From assembly GCA_964638895.1 (NCBI GenBank), contig CAZWYY010000011.1, forward strand, positions 7,728 to 71,727: 64,000 nucleotides of DNA, written 5' to 3'. The translations under genes were made by a program, and so were the position numbers. Positions 17,901-25,204 of the stretch are shown here, in pieces (the stretch's first letter is position 1; each line of letters begins with the position of its first letter). The notes beneath the pieces are model-generated. The model searched no databases. It saw only the letters and a program-made list of their open reading frames with translations, and was not told the origin of the DNA. This stretch comes from JAFGGG01 sp964638895. GTDB taxonomy: Bacteria > Spirochaetota > Spirochaetia > SZUA-6 > RPPD01.

Positions 17901-18348
17901 AATACTTCCCGAGACAAATCTGGAACAAGCCAAAATAGTAATAGCCGGTTTACAAAAAGCAATCATGAAAACAACACTAACTGATAACAAAAAAAAGGCA
18001 TTAATGAGTGCCAGTTTTGGAGTTTCTTCCTTAAAAGATAACGCCGCCTACATAGAAGAAATATTACATATAGATAATCTTAAACAACTCTATGAAATAA
18101 AAAAAAATCATAAGGCCGATTGGAATCAAATAGAAAAAACCAAAGAAAGGATCGCCGAGGTGTTATTAAGAATCGCCGACATATCATTATATAAGGCAAA
18201 ACAAACACTCTGCAGCAGTTGCGGGTTCAGTTCTGAGAAAACTTATGTTTTTAATAAGAATCGATGCCCAAAGTGCGGAAGCAATGATCTACAAAAAGGA
18301 AGAAATAAAATTGTTTTTTTAAACCGGCCGGATTCTCATCCCACCTGA
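11914..18348 (+). CDS. Giant hybrid: Ser/Thr kinase-like, AAA ATPase, GAF, histidine kinase, receiver, GGDEF-like, zinc ribbon
   Basis: A 2144-residue soluble signalling protein. Domain order by residue: protein-kinase fold 10-270 (Lys in VVIKFYKSE; HRD is replaced by HKN with N134 at the catalytic Asp, DFG by DFE at 153-155); AAA/STAND ATPase with Walker A GIPGIGKSS (336-344) and Walker B FLDDLQWAD (near 464); long helical TPR-like part 700-1290; GAF 1300-1450; coiled coil; HisKA with H1507 in THDFRSPL; HATPase; receiver with D1833 in ICDYNMPN; GGDEF-like domain whose signature reads GGDGF (1990-1994); C-terminal CxxC pairs (CSSC from 2100 and CPKC). The first half is the architecture of PknB-ATPase-GAF-HK hybrids of cyanobacteria, myxobacteria and spirochaetes. 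The gene is clearly AT-rich against its neighbours. Input signal and output are unknown. Confidence 0.9.
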   Translation: MQKNRVYQVPGFIINNKIYESPRSAIFNGINQKEHNLPVVIKFYKSELLTQNEIDKIENEYTLLKNLHIPGIITLYSIENYNNGKVFIFENFGAISLAAYLKKQIPDIKNFLEIALKIIDIIAEIHKSSIIHKNITPYNILINEENMEIKLIDFEIACRLKREMRSAMKAEKLEGSLSYISPEQTGRMNRTIDYRTDFYSYGITLYEMITGKLPFESKDALELVHMHIAKLPAEPHKVNSNVPEILSAIIMKLLAKNAEDRYQSENGIKHDLMTCLKMLDSKKPIKFFHLGKMDIAETFYIPEKQYGREQEKKIIMKNLVSAYSSRSKPKIIFISGIPGIGKSSLINDIHKMLVEKKCYFIQGKYDQFKKSMPFSAIIAAFSDLINQLLAEKENILSKWQEKIRKAIGNGGNALIEVIPQLKMIIGEQPVLPQLSPQESENRFGYIFQNFISVFTGEEHPLCIFLDDLQWADKASIHILKIIFNDSQLRNFIFIGSFRDNEITENHPLNSFFEYSKTEKIEFINLKLKPLMIEEINELLSDTLHCDRAKVNELAEIIKIKTGGNPFFIIEFLKSLYDRKLIFFNNGWNWDENKINQTQITDNVVEFMTDKISRLPPKTQKLMKIASCEGISFNLDVVSMISGLKKEETFGDLTQVINDGMLIKLETEFRFTHDRIREAVYGLLKNKQRIRYHYLVGNILLNNTSKEELNENIFNIVQQLNYTVEIITNKDEKINLAKLNLSAGAKAKSATAYDLSTTYLETGRNLLPEDSWDKLYDLSFSLYTEGGEAEYLIGNQQKAEGLFAEALRNAKDNLDKIKIFDIQIPLYVVNNKMSAAFAQGRKALALLGLNMPKKANPLNILINLIKVKRILKYNKIESLINLPVMSDPKKLAVCNMLIQMTLPVYISFPDYLPIIIFKTLNFSLKNGNSIYSLYSYVAYGLILCCYLNQIEDGYKFGSMAYRMLGNFESNFLKCKIIFIFSNTIRHWKKSLHEDISLLEEGYKAGFESGDLSFASYCINHSLAHSIFCGETLVSTKEKANRYYEIIRKFKQRDALYAFLLFSQLIKNLSGITPSKYAFKGELFNEDKIIPEWNNTKNYTDLAFYTVCKEFIHYLYGDYKTCLEYAEQGKKYMGAILGMLYVKEHYYYYSLALLGEFNNVSKSKQKVYLKIIHNNIKKIKNWADHCPENCLHKLLFVQAELKAKLGFIQQAMEFYDKAAGEAGENGFIHEQGMILEHAGIFYKALGREKIARLYFNDAYLAFKKWGANMKLHELKSRYTINEKVRDYSPLETGYAASDLDLNSIMKSATAISGEIIMERLIGKLIKIVMENAGAERAVLILNKDNRYVIEAMGRIGNAEVKKLNSVLLDNSNLVPETIIHYAARTNKSVVLNNAYMEGSFTNDDFIRNNRIKSVLCVPIINKGNIIAIIYLENNLTAGVFTEERLQVINMLLGQIGISIDNASLYEKLEDYSKNLEIKVKERTIELEDANIKLKELDELKNDFIANITHDFRSPLTAILNVADLELKLKKYDPDALKTIYNAAVRLRHSIDRLLEIAKMDVLGIKLNVRKANPALLLQKIIAFYSSSVIGSGIRIIQKFKKTDIKDFYTDTEKLEEIIDNILSNSIKYVNPQHGVIALDLVEKQDSIVISIEDNGIGIPKSKLETIFNRFEQAHEEQNVKYHGTGIGLAFARQLAGFLKGIIWAESGGEEKGARFFIEMKKGPDVFDEKDFYISTDSREAGKKYRHNDIKKIIQAEIEKNQEKKEIVKIFNELNESGEFEYKKGIILIADDDKIIREIVMGYLMNDGYRNFILAPSGKLALEAVYEYPPDLIICDYNMPNMRGDKFHNELIDNPKFKEIPFIFLSAVANRNIIIERKQKGASAYLKKPIDEKDLLLAVDFHIKKYFEYLKLAQLATIDALTGLNNKRAVITHLKRELAIRKYRDLVLIFFDLDNFKEINDRFGHQVGDKILSTIGKMVKVSIRNYDIVGRFGGDGFIVILPETNLEQAKIVIAGLQKAIMKTTLTDNKKKALMSASFGVSSLKDNAAYIEEILHIDNLKQLYEIKKNHKADWNQIEKTKERIAEVLLRIADISLYKAKQTLCSSCGFSSEKTYVFNKNRCPKCGSNDLQKGRNKIVFLNRPDSHPT

Positions 18349-18420
18349 TCAAGTTTTAAATACCTGCTGCCTGCCCAACGATCGATATTTCCGTGCACAC
18401 CAGGCGGTTGTCGAAAACTC

Positions 18421-18476
18421 TTGACTTTCAGGTCGGACATACGTATCTTCATTTTATTCCGGATTCGAAATATCCG
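18421..18476 (+). promoter_or_regulatory. Putative promoter and operator of the marR-efflux operon
   Basis: TTGACT (18421-18426), 17 bases, TATCTT (18444-18449). Downstream CGGAT (18460-18464) and ATCCG (18472-18476) form a short inverted repeat around TCGAAAT that could be the MarR autoregulatory site. The operator assignment is tentative. Confidence 0.4.
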
Positions 18477-18520
18477 AAATTAAATTATCCAGCCGGCGGC
18501 AAGCGGGCGACGGGAAGGCA

Positions 18521-19009
18521 ATGGATCGGGTAATGGATAACGAAATTCAACTGATCGAACTGTTTCATCATATCAGCCTCAAGCTGCGGCATATGATGGG
18601 GAGTTTCTTTAAAAGAGCCGGCTTTTCCGTGACCGAAATATTCGTGCTTTTCAGTATGAACAGAAAAAAGACCAGCCGGGTTACGGAACTGGCCGAACGG
18701 ATCGGCATCCCTACAAGCACGCTCACGGGGGTCATCGACCGCCTAGAGCAGCAGGGCCTGCTTGTACGCAGCCTTGACCCGGACGACCGCCGGAGTTTTA
18801 TCATTTCGGCAACCCCAAAACTGGGTGATTTTATAGGCGACTGGATGCGGCCCTTGCAAAGCAGCTTGAAGATCGCGTTCCACGCCATGTCCTCGCACAG
18901 GATTAAGCGTTTGCTGGCGGACCTGCGGTTTCTGCTCGGGCTTCTGGACGGGGAGCCTCCGCAGAGCCATTATTCCGGCGGCCGGGCGGGAGATTTTGCG
19001 GATGTATGA
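18521..19009 (+). CDS. MarR-family transcriptional regulator
   Basis: A 162-residue winged-helix regulator. The recognition region reads VTELAERIGIPTSTLTGVIDRLEQQGLLVR, followed by the wing DPDDRRSFI, the MarR signature. MarR proteins usually repress neighbouring efflux genes and release DNA on binding a phenolic or drug ligand. It is the first gene of a rightward operon with TolC, two ABC exporters and an HlyD protein, so it probably controls that pump. An in-frame ATG at 18533 is an alternative start; GGGAAGG lies 3-9 bases before the chosen one. Confidence 0.92.
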   Translation: MDRVMDNEIQLIELFHHISLKLRHMMGSFFKRAGFSVTEIFVLFSMNRKKTSRVTELAERIGIPTSTLTGVIDRLEQQGLLVRSLDPDDRRSFIISATPKLGDFIGDWMRPLQSSLKIAFHAMSSHRIKRLLADLRFLLGLLDGEPPQSHYSGGRAGDFADV

Positions 19010-19025
19010 AAGGAAAGAGAGAGAC

Positions 19026-20468
19026 ATGAAACCATTACATACCGCGCGCGCCGGCGGCGGTTTAAACATAAAAAGGATGCCGCCGCTTCAGGCAGTGGTG
19101 GTATTTTTCTGCCTGGCCCCGGCATTATGGGCCCAAAGCCAACCATTGTCCCTTGAGGATGCCGTGAACGCGGCGCTGGCGGAAGATCCGGGCATCAGCA
19201 GCGCAACCTGGGACTGGTTGGCCGCGCAGGCCAAAGCGGATGCCGCGGCCTATAAAATGTTTCCCTCGTTGACGCTCTCCGCGGGGTATCAGCGCTTAAG
19301 CGAGCTTCCGCCCGCATCCATGGAGGTGGACAATCCCTTTACCCCCGGAACAACCGTCAGCTTTGAGTTTCCCCCCTCGCTTAATAACGTCTTCACCTTC
19401 AGCGTCAACCTGCAGTACCCCGTTTTTGCCGGGTTTCGCATCCGGGAAAGCGCTGCCATCGCCGCCCTGCAGGCGGACGGCAAGCAGCTTGCCCTGGAAA
19501 TGGTGAAACGCTCGCTTATATTCGAGGTACACCGCGCCTACTGGGAATGCGTTCGCGCCGCGGCTAATGTGAATACACTCAAAAAAAACCTGGAGCTGTT
19601 ACATGACGATCGCGATCAGGTGAACAAACAGGTCTCGGCGGGCACCGCCACCAAAGCCGACCTCTTAACCGCGGACATGCGTGTGAAACAGGCGGAGATC
19701 GACCTGGGCGGGGCGGTTCTGATACAAAAGCGGGCCTACCTCACCCTGATTACCCTTTTAGGGAAAAACAACAGTGAACTGAACCTGGCGGATGATTCCG
19801 AGGACATAACCGGACTGTTTACACTTTCCACCGGACCCGAACAGGAAACCGACCCCTCATTCGATGAAACCCTGGATGAAAAAAGCCTCATTGAGCTGGC
19901 TTTACGCAGGCGGCCCGAAACACGCGCGTCCCATCTCAACCTGGAAGCCGGTGAGCACGGCGCCCGCCTGGCGGAGGCCGGCTTGTACCCCACCGTCACA
20001 CTTACCGGTAACTACACCCTGGCCGACCCCAACCAGCGCATGGCGTTTCAGACCGACCCCTGGCTGTTCACCGGCACGTGGTCGCTCGGTGTGATCGTCA
20101 GCTACGACCTGGGCGGACTTCCGTCCACCCTCGAGGAAACACGGGCCCAGACCAATACCATAAGTAAACTGAAAGCGGACGCGGACAACCAGAAAAACTC
20201 AGTGATGCTTGACGTCCAGACCTGTATCCTCAATTTTGGGCGGGCGCGCGCCGATCTTTCCCTGGTGGAGGGGATGGTGGGCCAAGCCGAGGAGAACCTG
20301 CGCGTGACCAAGGCGCGCGTTGCGTCCGGCTCGGCCAACAACCTTGACCTGCTGAGCGCCCAGCTTGCCCTGCTGCGGGCGAACTTTGCCGTGACCAACA
20401 AACAGATCGACTTGAAGATCGCCTCCGCCGACCTGGCGCGGGCCCTGGCCCTGGATGAGCTGAAGTGA
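19026..20468 (+). CDS. TolC-family outer-membrane efflux protein
   Basis: A 480-residue outer-membrane channel of the TolC/OEP family, which forms a trimeric beta-barrel with a long periplasmic helical tunnel. A signal peptide ends near ALWAQS. Two OEP repeats are visible: PLSLEDAVNAALAEDPGI, then FEVHRAYWECVRAAANV, and in the second half SLIELALRRRPETRASHLN and NLDLLSAQLALLRA. It supplies the outer-membrane exit for the two ABC exporter subunits and HlyD adaptor that follow. The start at 19026 follows AAAGGAAAGAGA; an in-frame ATG at 18996 overlaps marR and is less likely. Confidence 0.92.
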   Translation: MKPLHTARAGGGLNIKRMPPLQAVVVFFCLAPALWAQSQPLSLEDAVNAALAEDPGISSATWDWLAAQAKADAAAYKMFPSLTLSAGYQRLSELPPASMEVDNPFTPGTTVSFEFPPSLNNVFTFSVNLQYPVFAGFRIRESAAIAALQADGKQLALEMVKRSLIFEVHRAYWECVRAAANVNTLKKNLELLHDDRDQVNKQVSAGTATKADLLTADMRVKQAEIDLGGAVLIQKRAYLTLITLLGKNNSELNLADDSEDITGLFTLSTGPEQETDPSFDETLDEKSLIELALRRRPETRASHLNLEAGEHGARLAEAGLYPTVTLTGNYTLADPNQRMAFQTDPWLFTGTWSLGVIVSYDLGGLPSTLEETRAQTNTISKLKADADNQKNSVMLDVQTCILNFGRARADLSLVEGMVGQAEENLRVTKARVASGSANNLDLLSAQLALLRANFAVTNKQIDLKIASADLARALALDELK

Positions 20469-20478
20469 GGCGACGCAT

Positions 20479-22209
20479 ATGATCAGGCTTTTTTATTATT
20501 TGAAACCATACATCATCGCGGTGGCCGCGGTGGTGGTGCTGGTCTTTTCCCAGGCCATGGCCGATCTTTCGCTTCCCAACCTGATGTCGGACATCGTGAA
20601 TACCGGCATTACCAACGGCGATACCGGCTATATCATGCGCACCGGCGGCCTCATGCTCCTGGTGGCACTCGGCGGCTCGGCGGCAGCCATCCTGGCCGGG
20701 TACCTGGCCTCACACGCCTCCATGGGCTTCGGCGAGATCCTGCGCAGGAGGATATACACCCATGTCTCGAAATTCTCCCTGCATGAGTTCGACGTGCTGG
20801 GCACCCCTTCCTTGATCACCAGGAACACCAACGACGTGACCCAGGTGCAGATGGTAACATTGATCATCATGCGCATGATGATCTACGCGCCCATCATGTG
20901 CGTGGGCGGGATCATCATGGCTGTATCCAAGGACTCCGGACTTTCCTGGGTCATTATTGTGGTGATCCCGGTGTTGCTAACCGTCATCCTGCTGGTGGCC
21001 GGCAGGGCCTTCCCCATGTTTCGCTCCATCCAGAAAAAGATCGACAAGATCAATATGGTGCTGCGCGAGCGCCTCAGCGGGATCAGGGTAATCCGCGCCT
21101 TCAACCGGATAGACGACGAGAAGAACAGGTTTCAGGAAGCGAACATCGACCTGACCGACATCTCGATCCGTGTGAACAAACTCATGGCCGTTGTCATGCC
21201 GGCCATGATGCTGGTGATGAACCTTACCACCATCGGCATTATCTGGTTCGGCAGCATCCGTGTTGATCACGGAACCACGAACATAGGCAACATGATGGCC
21301 TTCCTGCAGTACGCCATGCAGATCCTCTTTGCCCTGCTCATGGCCGCCCTGATGCTGATCATGCTGCCCCGCGCCCAGGCCTCGGCTGAACGAATCATTG
21401 AGGTGCTTGAAACCGAACCGGAAATAAACGAACCAAAAACCCCGCGGCTCATCCGCTCGGGTAAAAAAGGTTATATTGAGTTCCGCAATGTGACCTTCAG
21501 TTATTACGGGGCCGAGGAGCCGGCCGTTGCCGATATCTCCTTTGCCGCGGCGCCCGGGGAGGTGACCGCGATCATCGGCTCCACCGGCTCCGGCAAATCG
21601 ACCCTGATCAACCTTATCCCCCGCTTTTACGATGTTGACAGCGGGGCCATCCTGATCGACGGGATGGACATCCGGGAGATGGCCCTGCACCACCTGCGCG
21701 CCAAAATCGGGTTTGTACCGCAGCAGGCCGTGCTTTTTTCCGGTAGCATAGCGGAAAACATCCGCTACGGAAGAGAACCGGCCACGGACAGCCAGGTGCG
21801 GGAGGCGGCGCGCATTGCCCAAGCCGAAGAGTTTATCAGCGCCATACCTGAAGGATACGATTCCTACATCACCCAGGGGGGTACAAACGTGTCCGGCGGC
21901 CAGAAACAGCGCATCTCCATCGCCCGCGCCCTGATCCGCAAACCTGAAATCTACCTGTTCGACGACAGCTTCTCGGCCCTGGATTTCAAGACCGACGCCC
22001 GGCTGCGCGCCGCCCTGCGCAGGGAAACGGGGAATGCCACGGTACTGATCGTGGGACAGCGCGTGGCCACCATTATGGACGCCGAGCGCATTATCGTGCT
22101 TGACGAAGGCCGTGTGGCGGGCATGGGAACCCATAAGGAACTGTATGAAACCTGTAAGGTCTATAAGGAGATCGTGGCCTCACAACTTTCCGAGGAGGAG
22201 ATTGCATGA
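20479..22209 (+). CDS. ABC exporter, degenerate-site half (permease-ATPase fusion)
   Basis: A 576-residue half-transporter with six transmembrane helices (1-310) followed by an ATPase domain. Walker A is GSTGSGKSTL, the signature VSGGQKQR and Walker B YLFDDSFSALD. The catalytic Glu is Asp (DDS) and the switch His is Gln (IVGQRV), the pattern of the degenerate partner in heterodimeric exporters such as BmrC or TM287. It overlaps the next gene by 4 bases (ATGA), so the two half-transporters are coupled at translation and should pair one to one. The neighbours suggest drug or lipid-like substrates; the actual substrate is unknown. Confidence 0.93.
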   Translation: MIRLFYYLKPYIIAVAAVVVLVFSQAMADLSLPNLMSDIVNTGITNGDTGYIMRTGGLMLLVALGGSAAAILAGYLASHASMGFGEILRRRIYTHVSKFSLHEFDVLGTPSLITRNTNDVTQVQMVTLIIMRMMIYAPIMCVGGIIMAVSKDSGLSWVIIVVIPVLLTVILLVAGRAFPMFRSIQKKIDKINMVLRERLSGIRVIRAFNRIDDEKNRFQEANIDLTDISIRVNKLMAVVMPAMMLVMNLTTIGIIWFGSIRVDHGTTNIGNMMAFLQYAMQILFALLMAALMLIMLPRAQASAERIIEVLETEPEINEPKTPRLIRSGKKGYIEFRNVTFSYYGAEEPAVADISFAAAPGEVTAIIGSTGSGKSTLINLIPRFYDVDSGAILIDGMDIREMALHHLRAKIGFVPQQAVLFSGSIAENIRYGREPATDSQVREAARIAQAEEFISAIPEGYDSYITQGGTNVSGGQKQRISIARALIRKPEIYLFDDSFSALDFKTDARLRAALRRETGNATVLIVGQRVATIMDAERIIVLDEGRVAGMGTHKELYETCKVYKEIVASQLSEEEIA

Positions 22210-24131
22210 GTGACGGGAGAACAACACGGGGACCGGCCCCCATGCCCGGCTCACCGGGCGGCAGGCCCCGCCCGGTTCCGGGCAGGATGGGCGGCATGAT
22301 GGGCGGCGTACCGGCGGAAAAGCCCAAGGATTTCCGCGGCACCATGAAGCGTATGAGCTTATACCTGAAACCGCACGCGGTCAGTTTTTTACTGATCCTG
22401 GTGTTCGCGCTCCTGGGCACGGTCTTTACCATAGTGGGACCAAAGATCATGGGCCAGATAACCACCAAGCTGTTCGACGGCCTTCTCTCCAAATACGTCT
22501 CCGTCTTTGTAAAGGAGCCCATGCCCTCCATCGATTTTGTGTTCATCGGCCGCACAATTCTCATCCTCATCGGGCTGTACGCCTTGAGTTCATTATTCAC
22601 GTATATCCAGCAGTACCGGATGGCGGGCATCAGCCAAAAAATCGTCTTCGCCCTGCGCACCGACGTGAATGAAAAACTGGCGCGCCTGCCCCTGAAGTTC
22701 TTCGACTCCCGCGCGCACGGCGATATCATGAGCCGGGTGACCAATGACATTGACACCATCGCCACCACCCTGCAGCAGAGCCTGTCCCAGGTCATTACCT
22801 CTGTCTTCACCATCATCGGCGTGCTGATTATGATGCTCACCATCAGCCCCATCCTCACGCTTATCACCCTTGTCACCCTGCCCGTCTCCTTTCTCGCCAC
22901 CATGAACATCGCCAAAATGTCGCAGAAAAACTTCGCGGCCCAGCAAAAGGAGCTTGGGGCCCTGAACGGGCACGTGGAGGAGATGTTCACCGGGCACAAG
23001 ATCGTCAAGGCCTTCGGCCATGAGAAAAAATCAATTTCCGAGTTTAACCGGATTAATGATCGACTCTACAAAGCCAGTTGGAAGGCGCAGTTCGTGTCCG
23101 GGATCATCATGCCCATGATGAACTTTATCAACAACATCGGGTACGTACTGATCTGCGTGGTGGGTGGGGTGCTGGCCGCGCAGAAGGCGCTCAACCTGGG
23201 CGACATCCAGGCGTTTATTCAATACTCGCGGCGCTTCACCATGCCCATCACCCAGACCGCCAATATCGCCAACATCCTCCAGTCCACCATCGCCTGCGCC
23301 GAGCGCGTGTTCGAAATTCTGGATGAGGAGGAAGAGATCCCCGACCGTGCCGATGCCCTGGTAATCGCTAAACCCAGGGGTGACGTCCGTTTTGAGCACG
23401 TAAGGTTCGGTTACAAGGAAGACAACATCCTGATGGACAACATGAACATCAACGTACGGAGGGGCCAGATGATCGCCATCGTGGGACCCACGGGCGCGGG
23501 CAAAACCACGCTTGTAAACCTGTTGATGCGCTTTTACGAAATCGGGGTGGGGAAAATCACCGTGGACGGCATCGATATCAGGGATTTGCGGCGCGGAAAG
23601 CTGCGCACCATGTTCGGCATGGTGCTGCAGGACACCTGGCTTTTCTACGGTACCATCCGTGAGAACATCGCCTACGGTCGGCCGGGCTCCTCCGAACGGG
23701 AGATCATCGAGGCCGCAAAAGCCGCGCATGCCGACCACTTTATCAGGGCACTGCCCCACGGCTATGATACGATCCTAACCGAGGAAGCCTCCAACATTTC
23801 ACAGGGCGAGAAACAGCTGCTTACCATCGCCAGGGCAATCCTGTCCGATCCCTCGATCCTTATTCTGGATGAGGCGACCTCGAGCGTGGATACCAGGACC
23901 GAGGTGTATATTCAAAAGGCCATGGCCGTGTTGATGAAGGGCAGGACCAGCTTTGTGATCGCCCATCGATTATCCACCATCCGCGACGCGGAGATGATCC
24001 TGGTGATGAATAACGGAAGCATAATTGAAATGGGCAACCACCGCGAGCTGCTTGACCGCGGCGGCTTCTATGCCGACCTTTACAACAGCCAGTTTACGGG
24101 CGCGTATGTCGAGGACAGCGCGGCCGGTTAA
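22206..24131 (+). CDS. ABC exporter, catalytic half (permease-ATPase fusion)
   Basis: A 641-residue half-transporter. Its cytoplasmic N-terminus is rich in Pro, Gly and Met (first 50 residues); six membrane helices follow, then an ATPase domain with Walker A GPTGAGKTTL, signature ISQGEKQL, Walker B LILDEATSSVD (catalytic Glu kept) and H-loop VIAHRLST. It therefore has the canonical site that its upstream partner lacks, as in BmrD, TM288 or TmrB-like subunits. The two membrane domains differ in length by an extra loop near residue 100. It is encoded with a TolC and an HlyD-type adaptor, so export may reach the outside of the cell. Confidence 0.94.
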   Translation: MSDGRTTRGPAPMPGSPGGRPRPVPGRMGGMMGGVPAEKPKDFRGTMKRMSLYLKPHAVSFLLILVFALLGTVFTIVGPKIMGQITTKLFDGLLSKYVSVFVKEPMPSIDFVFIGRTILILIGLYALSSLFTYIQQYRMAGISQKIVFALRTDVNEKLARLPLKFFDSRAHGDIMSRVTNDIDTIATTLQQSLSQVITSVFTIIGVLIMMLTISPILTLITLVTLPVSFLATMNIAKMSQKNFAAQQKELGALNGHVEEMFTGHKIVKAFGHEKKSISEFNRINDRLYKASWKAQFVSGIIMPMMNFINNIGYVLICVVGGVLAAQKALNLGDIQAFIQYSRRFTMPITQTANIANILQSTIACAERVFEILDEEEEIPDRADALVIAKPRGDVRFEHVRFGYKEDNILMDNMNINVRRGQMIAIVGPTGAGKTTLVNLLMRFYEIGVGKITVDGIDIRDLRRGKLRTMFGMVLQDTWLFYGTIRENIAYGRPGSSEREIIEAAKAAHADHFIRALPHGYDTILTEEASNISQGEKQLLTIARAILSDPSILILDEATSSVDTRTEVYIQKAMAVLMKGRTSFVIAHRLSTIRDAEMILVMNNGSIIEMGNHRELLDRGGFYADLYNSQFTGAYVEDSAAG

Positions 24132-24143
24132 GGAGTTTTTAGC

Positions 24144-25121
24144 ATGAGAAAAACACGGAATGTGAGTACAAACAGCAAATCACCGGAAACGAACACCGCC
24201 GGCGGCGGGGGTAAGGAAACATCCCTGTTCAAAAACAAGAGCCGCAGAACCCCACTTTTTATTGGGGCCATCGTATTAGGCGTACTGGTCCTGGTATTTA
24301 TCGTGGTGGGGGCGTATTTTATCATTGACGCCGTCACCTTTGTGAGTACGGACGACGCCGCCATCGACGGCCAGCACGTAAACATCAGCTCCAAAATGCT
24401 GGGTAGGATCAAAGCCCTGCCGGTGTCCGAGGGTGATACGGTCGAAACCGGTCAGGTTTTGGTGCTGTTGGATGACGCGGACCTGAAGGCGCAGGAAGCG
24501 CAGGCCGCGGCTTCACTTGAATACGCCAAACAAAACCGGGTGCTGGCCGAGCTTAACCTGACCCGCGCCCAGGACGATTTCCGGCGCATACAGGGTCTGT
24601 TCTCGGCCGGGGCTACAACCAAGGAACAGTACCTGCACGCCTCCCAGGCCGCGGACTCGGCCCGCGCCCAGCTTTCCCTGGCACAGGCCCAGGTGGACAC
24701 GGCCCAGGCCCAGCTTGGGGTGATCGAGACCCAGCTTCTCAACACCAGAATCACGGCGCCCGTACCCGGCACCATTGCCAAGCGCTCCTTCGCCGTCGGA
24801 GACGTGGTACAGCCCGGACAGACGATCTTTACGCTCAACAACCTTGACAACATCTGGGTGACCGCCAACTTTGAGGAAACAAAAATCAGCCGCATCGCGG
24901 TGGGCGCCCCCGTAGACATCAATGTCGACGCGTTTTCCGGGTATCCCTTCAAAGGCACGGTCAGCCGCGTGGGCGCCGGTATCCTGCCCCCGCCCTTTTC
25001 CATCGGCGAGTTTACCAAAACCACGCAGCGTATCCCGGTTCGAATCGATTTTAACACTATCCCGGAAAGCACGCGTCTTCTGCCCGGCATGTCCGTTGAG
25101 GTCAGGATAAAGGCCAAATGA
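24144..25121 (+). CDS. HlyD/EmrA-type membrane fusion protein
   Basis: A 325-residue periplasmic adaptor with one N-terminal membrane anchor (residues about 35-58, LFIGAIVLGVLVLVFIVVGA). The biotinyl-lipoyl half GRIKALPVSEGDTVETGQVL is followed by an alpha-hairpin with Ala/Gln-rich heptads (AQAQVDTAQAQLGVIETQLL), the second lipoyl half TRITAPVPGTIAKRSF and a beta-barrel. It would bridge the inner-membrane ABC pair and TolC. EmrA proteins normally serve MFS pumps, but the operon here has ABC half-transporters instead. TAAGGAG lies 12 bases before the ATG, and the gene closes the efflux operon. Confidence 0.93.
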   Translation: MRKTRNVSTNSKSPETNTAGGGGKETSLFKNKSRRTPLFIGAIVLGVLVLVFIVVGAYFIIDAVTFVSTDDAAIDGQHVNISSKMLGRIKALPVSEGDTVETGQVLVLLDDADLKAQEAQAAASLEYAKQNRVLAELNLTRAQDDFRRIQGLFSAGATTKEQYLHASQAADSARAQLSLAQAQVDTAQAQLGVIETQLLNTRITAPVPGTIAKRSFAVGDVVQPGQTIFTLNNLDNIWVTANFEETKISRIAVGAPVDINVDAFSGYPFKGTVSRVGAGILPPPFSIGEFTKTTQRIPVRIDFNTIPESTRLLPGMSVEVRIKAK

Positions 25122-25204
25122 GTCGGCCGGCGGGAACCGCGCATGTTTTGCATTGAATGCTTTGACCAGGCGGGCAATATTCTGTATATTAACAGCGAAA
25201 TAAC

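Noticed and set aside
20977..22134. Long minus-strand open frame of 385 codons opposite the first ABC exporter
   Set aside because: It is a shadow frame in GC-rich coding DNA; its translation is rich in His, Gly and Asp without any motif, while the plus strand has clear ABC motifs.
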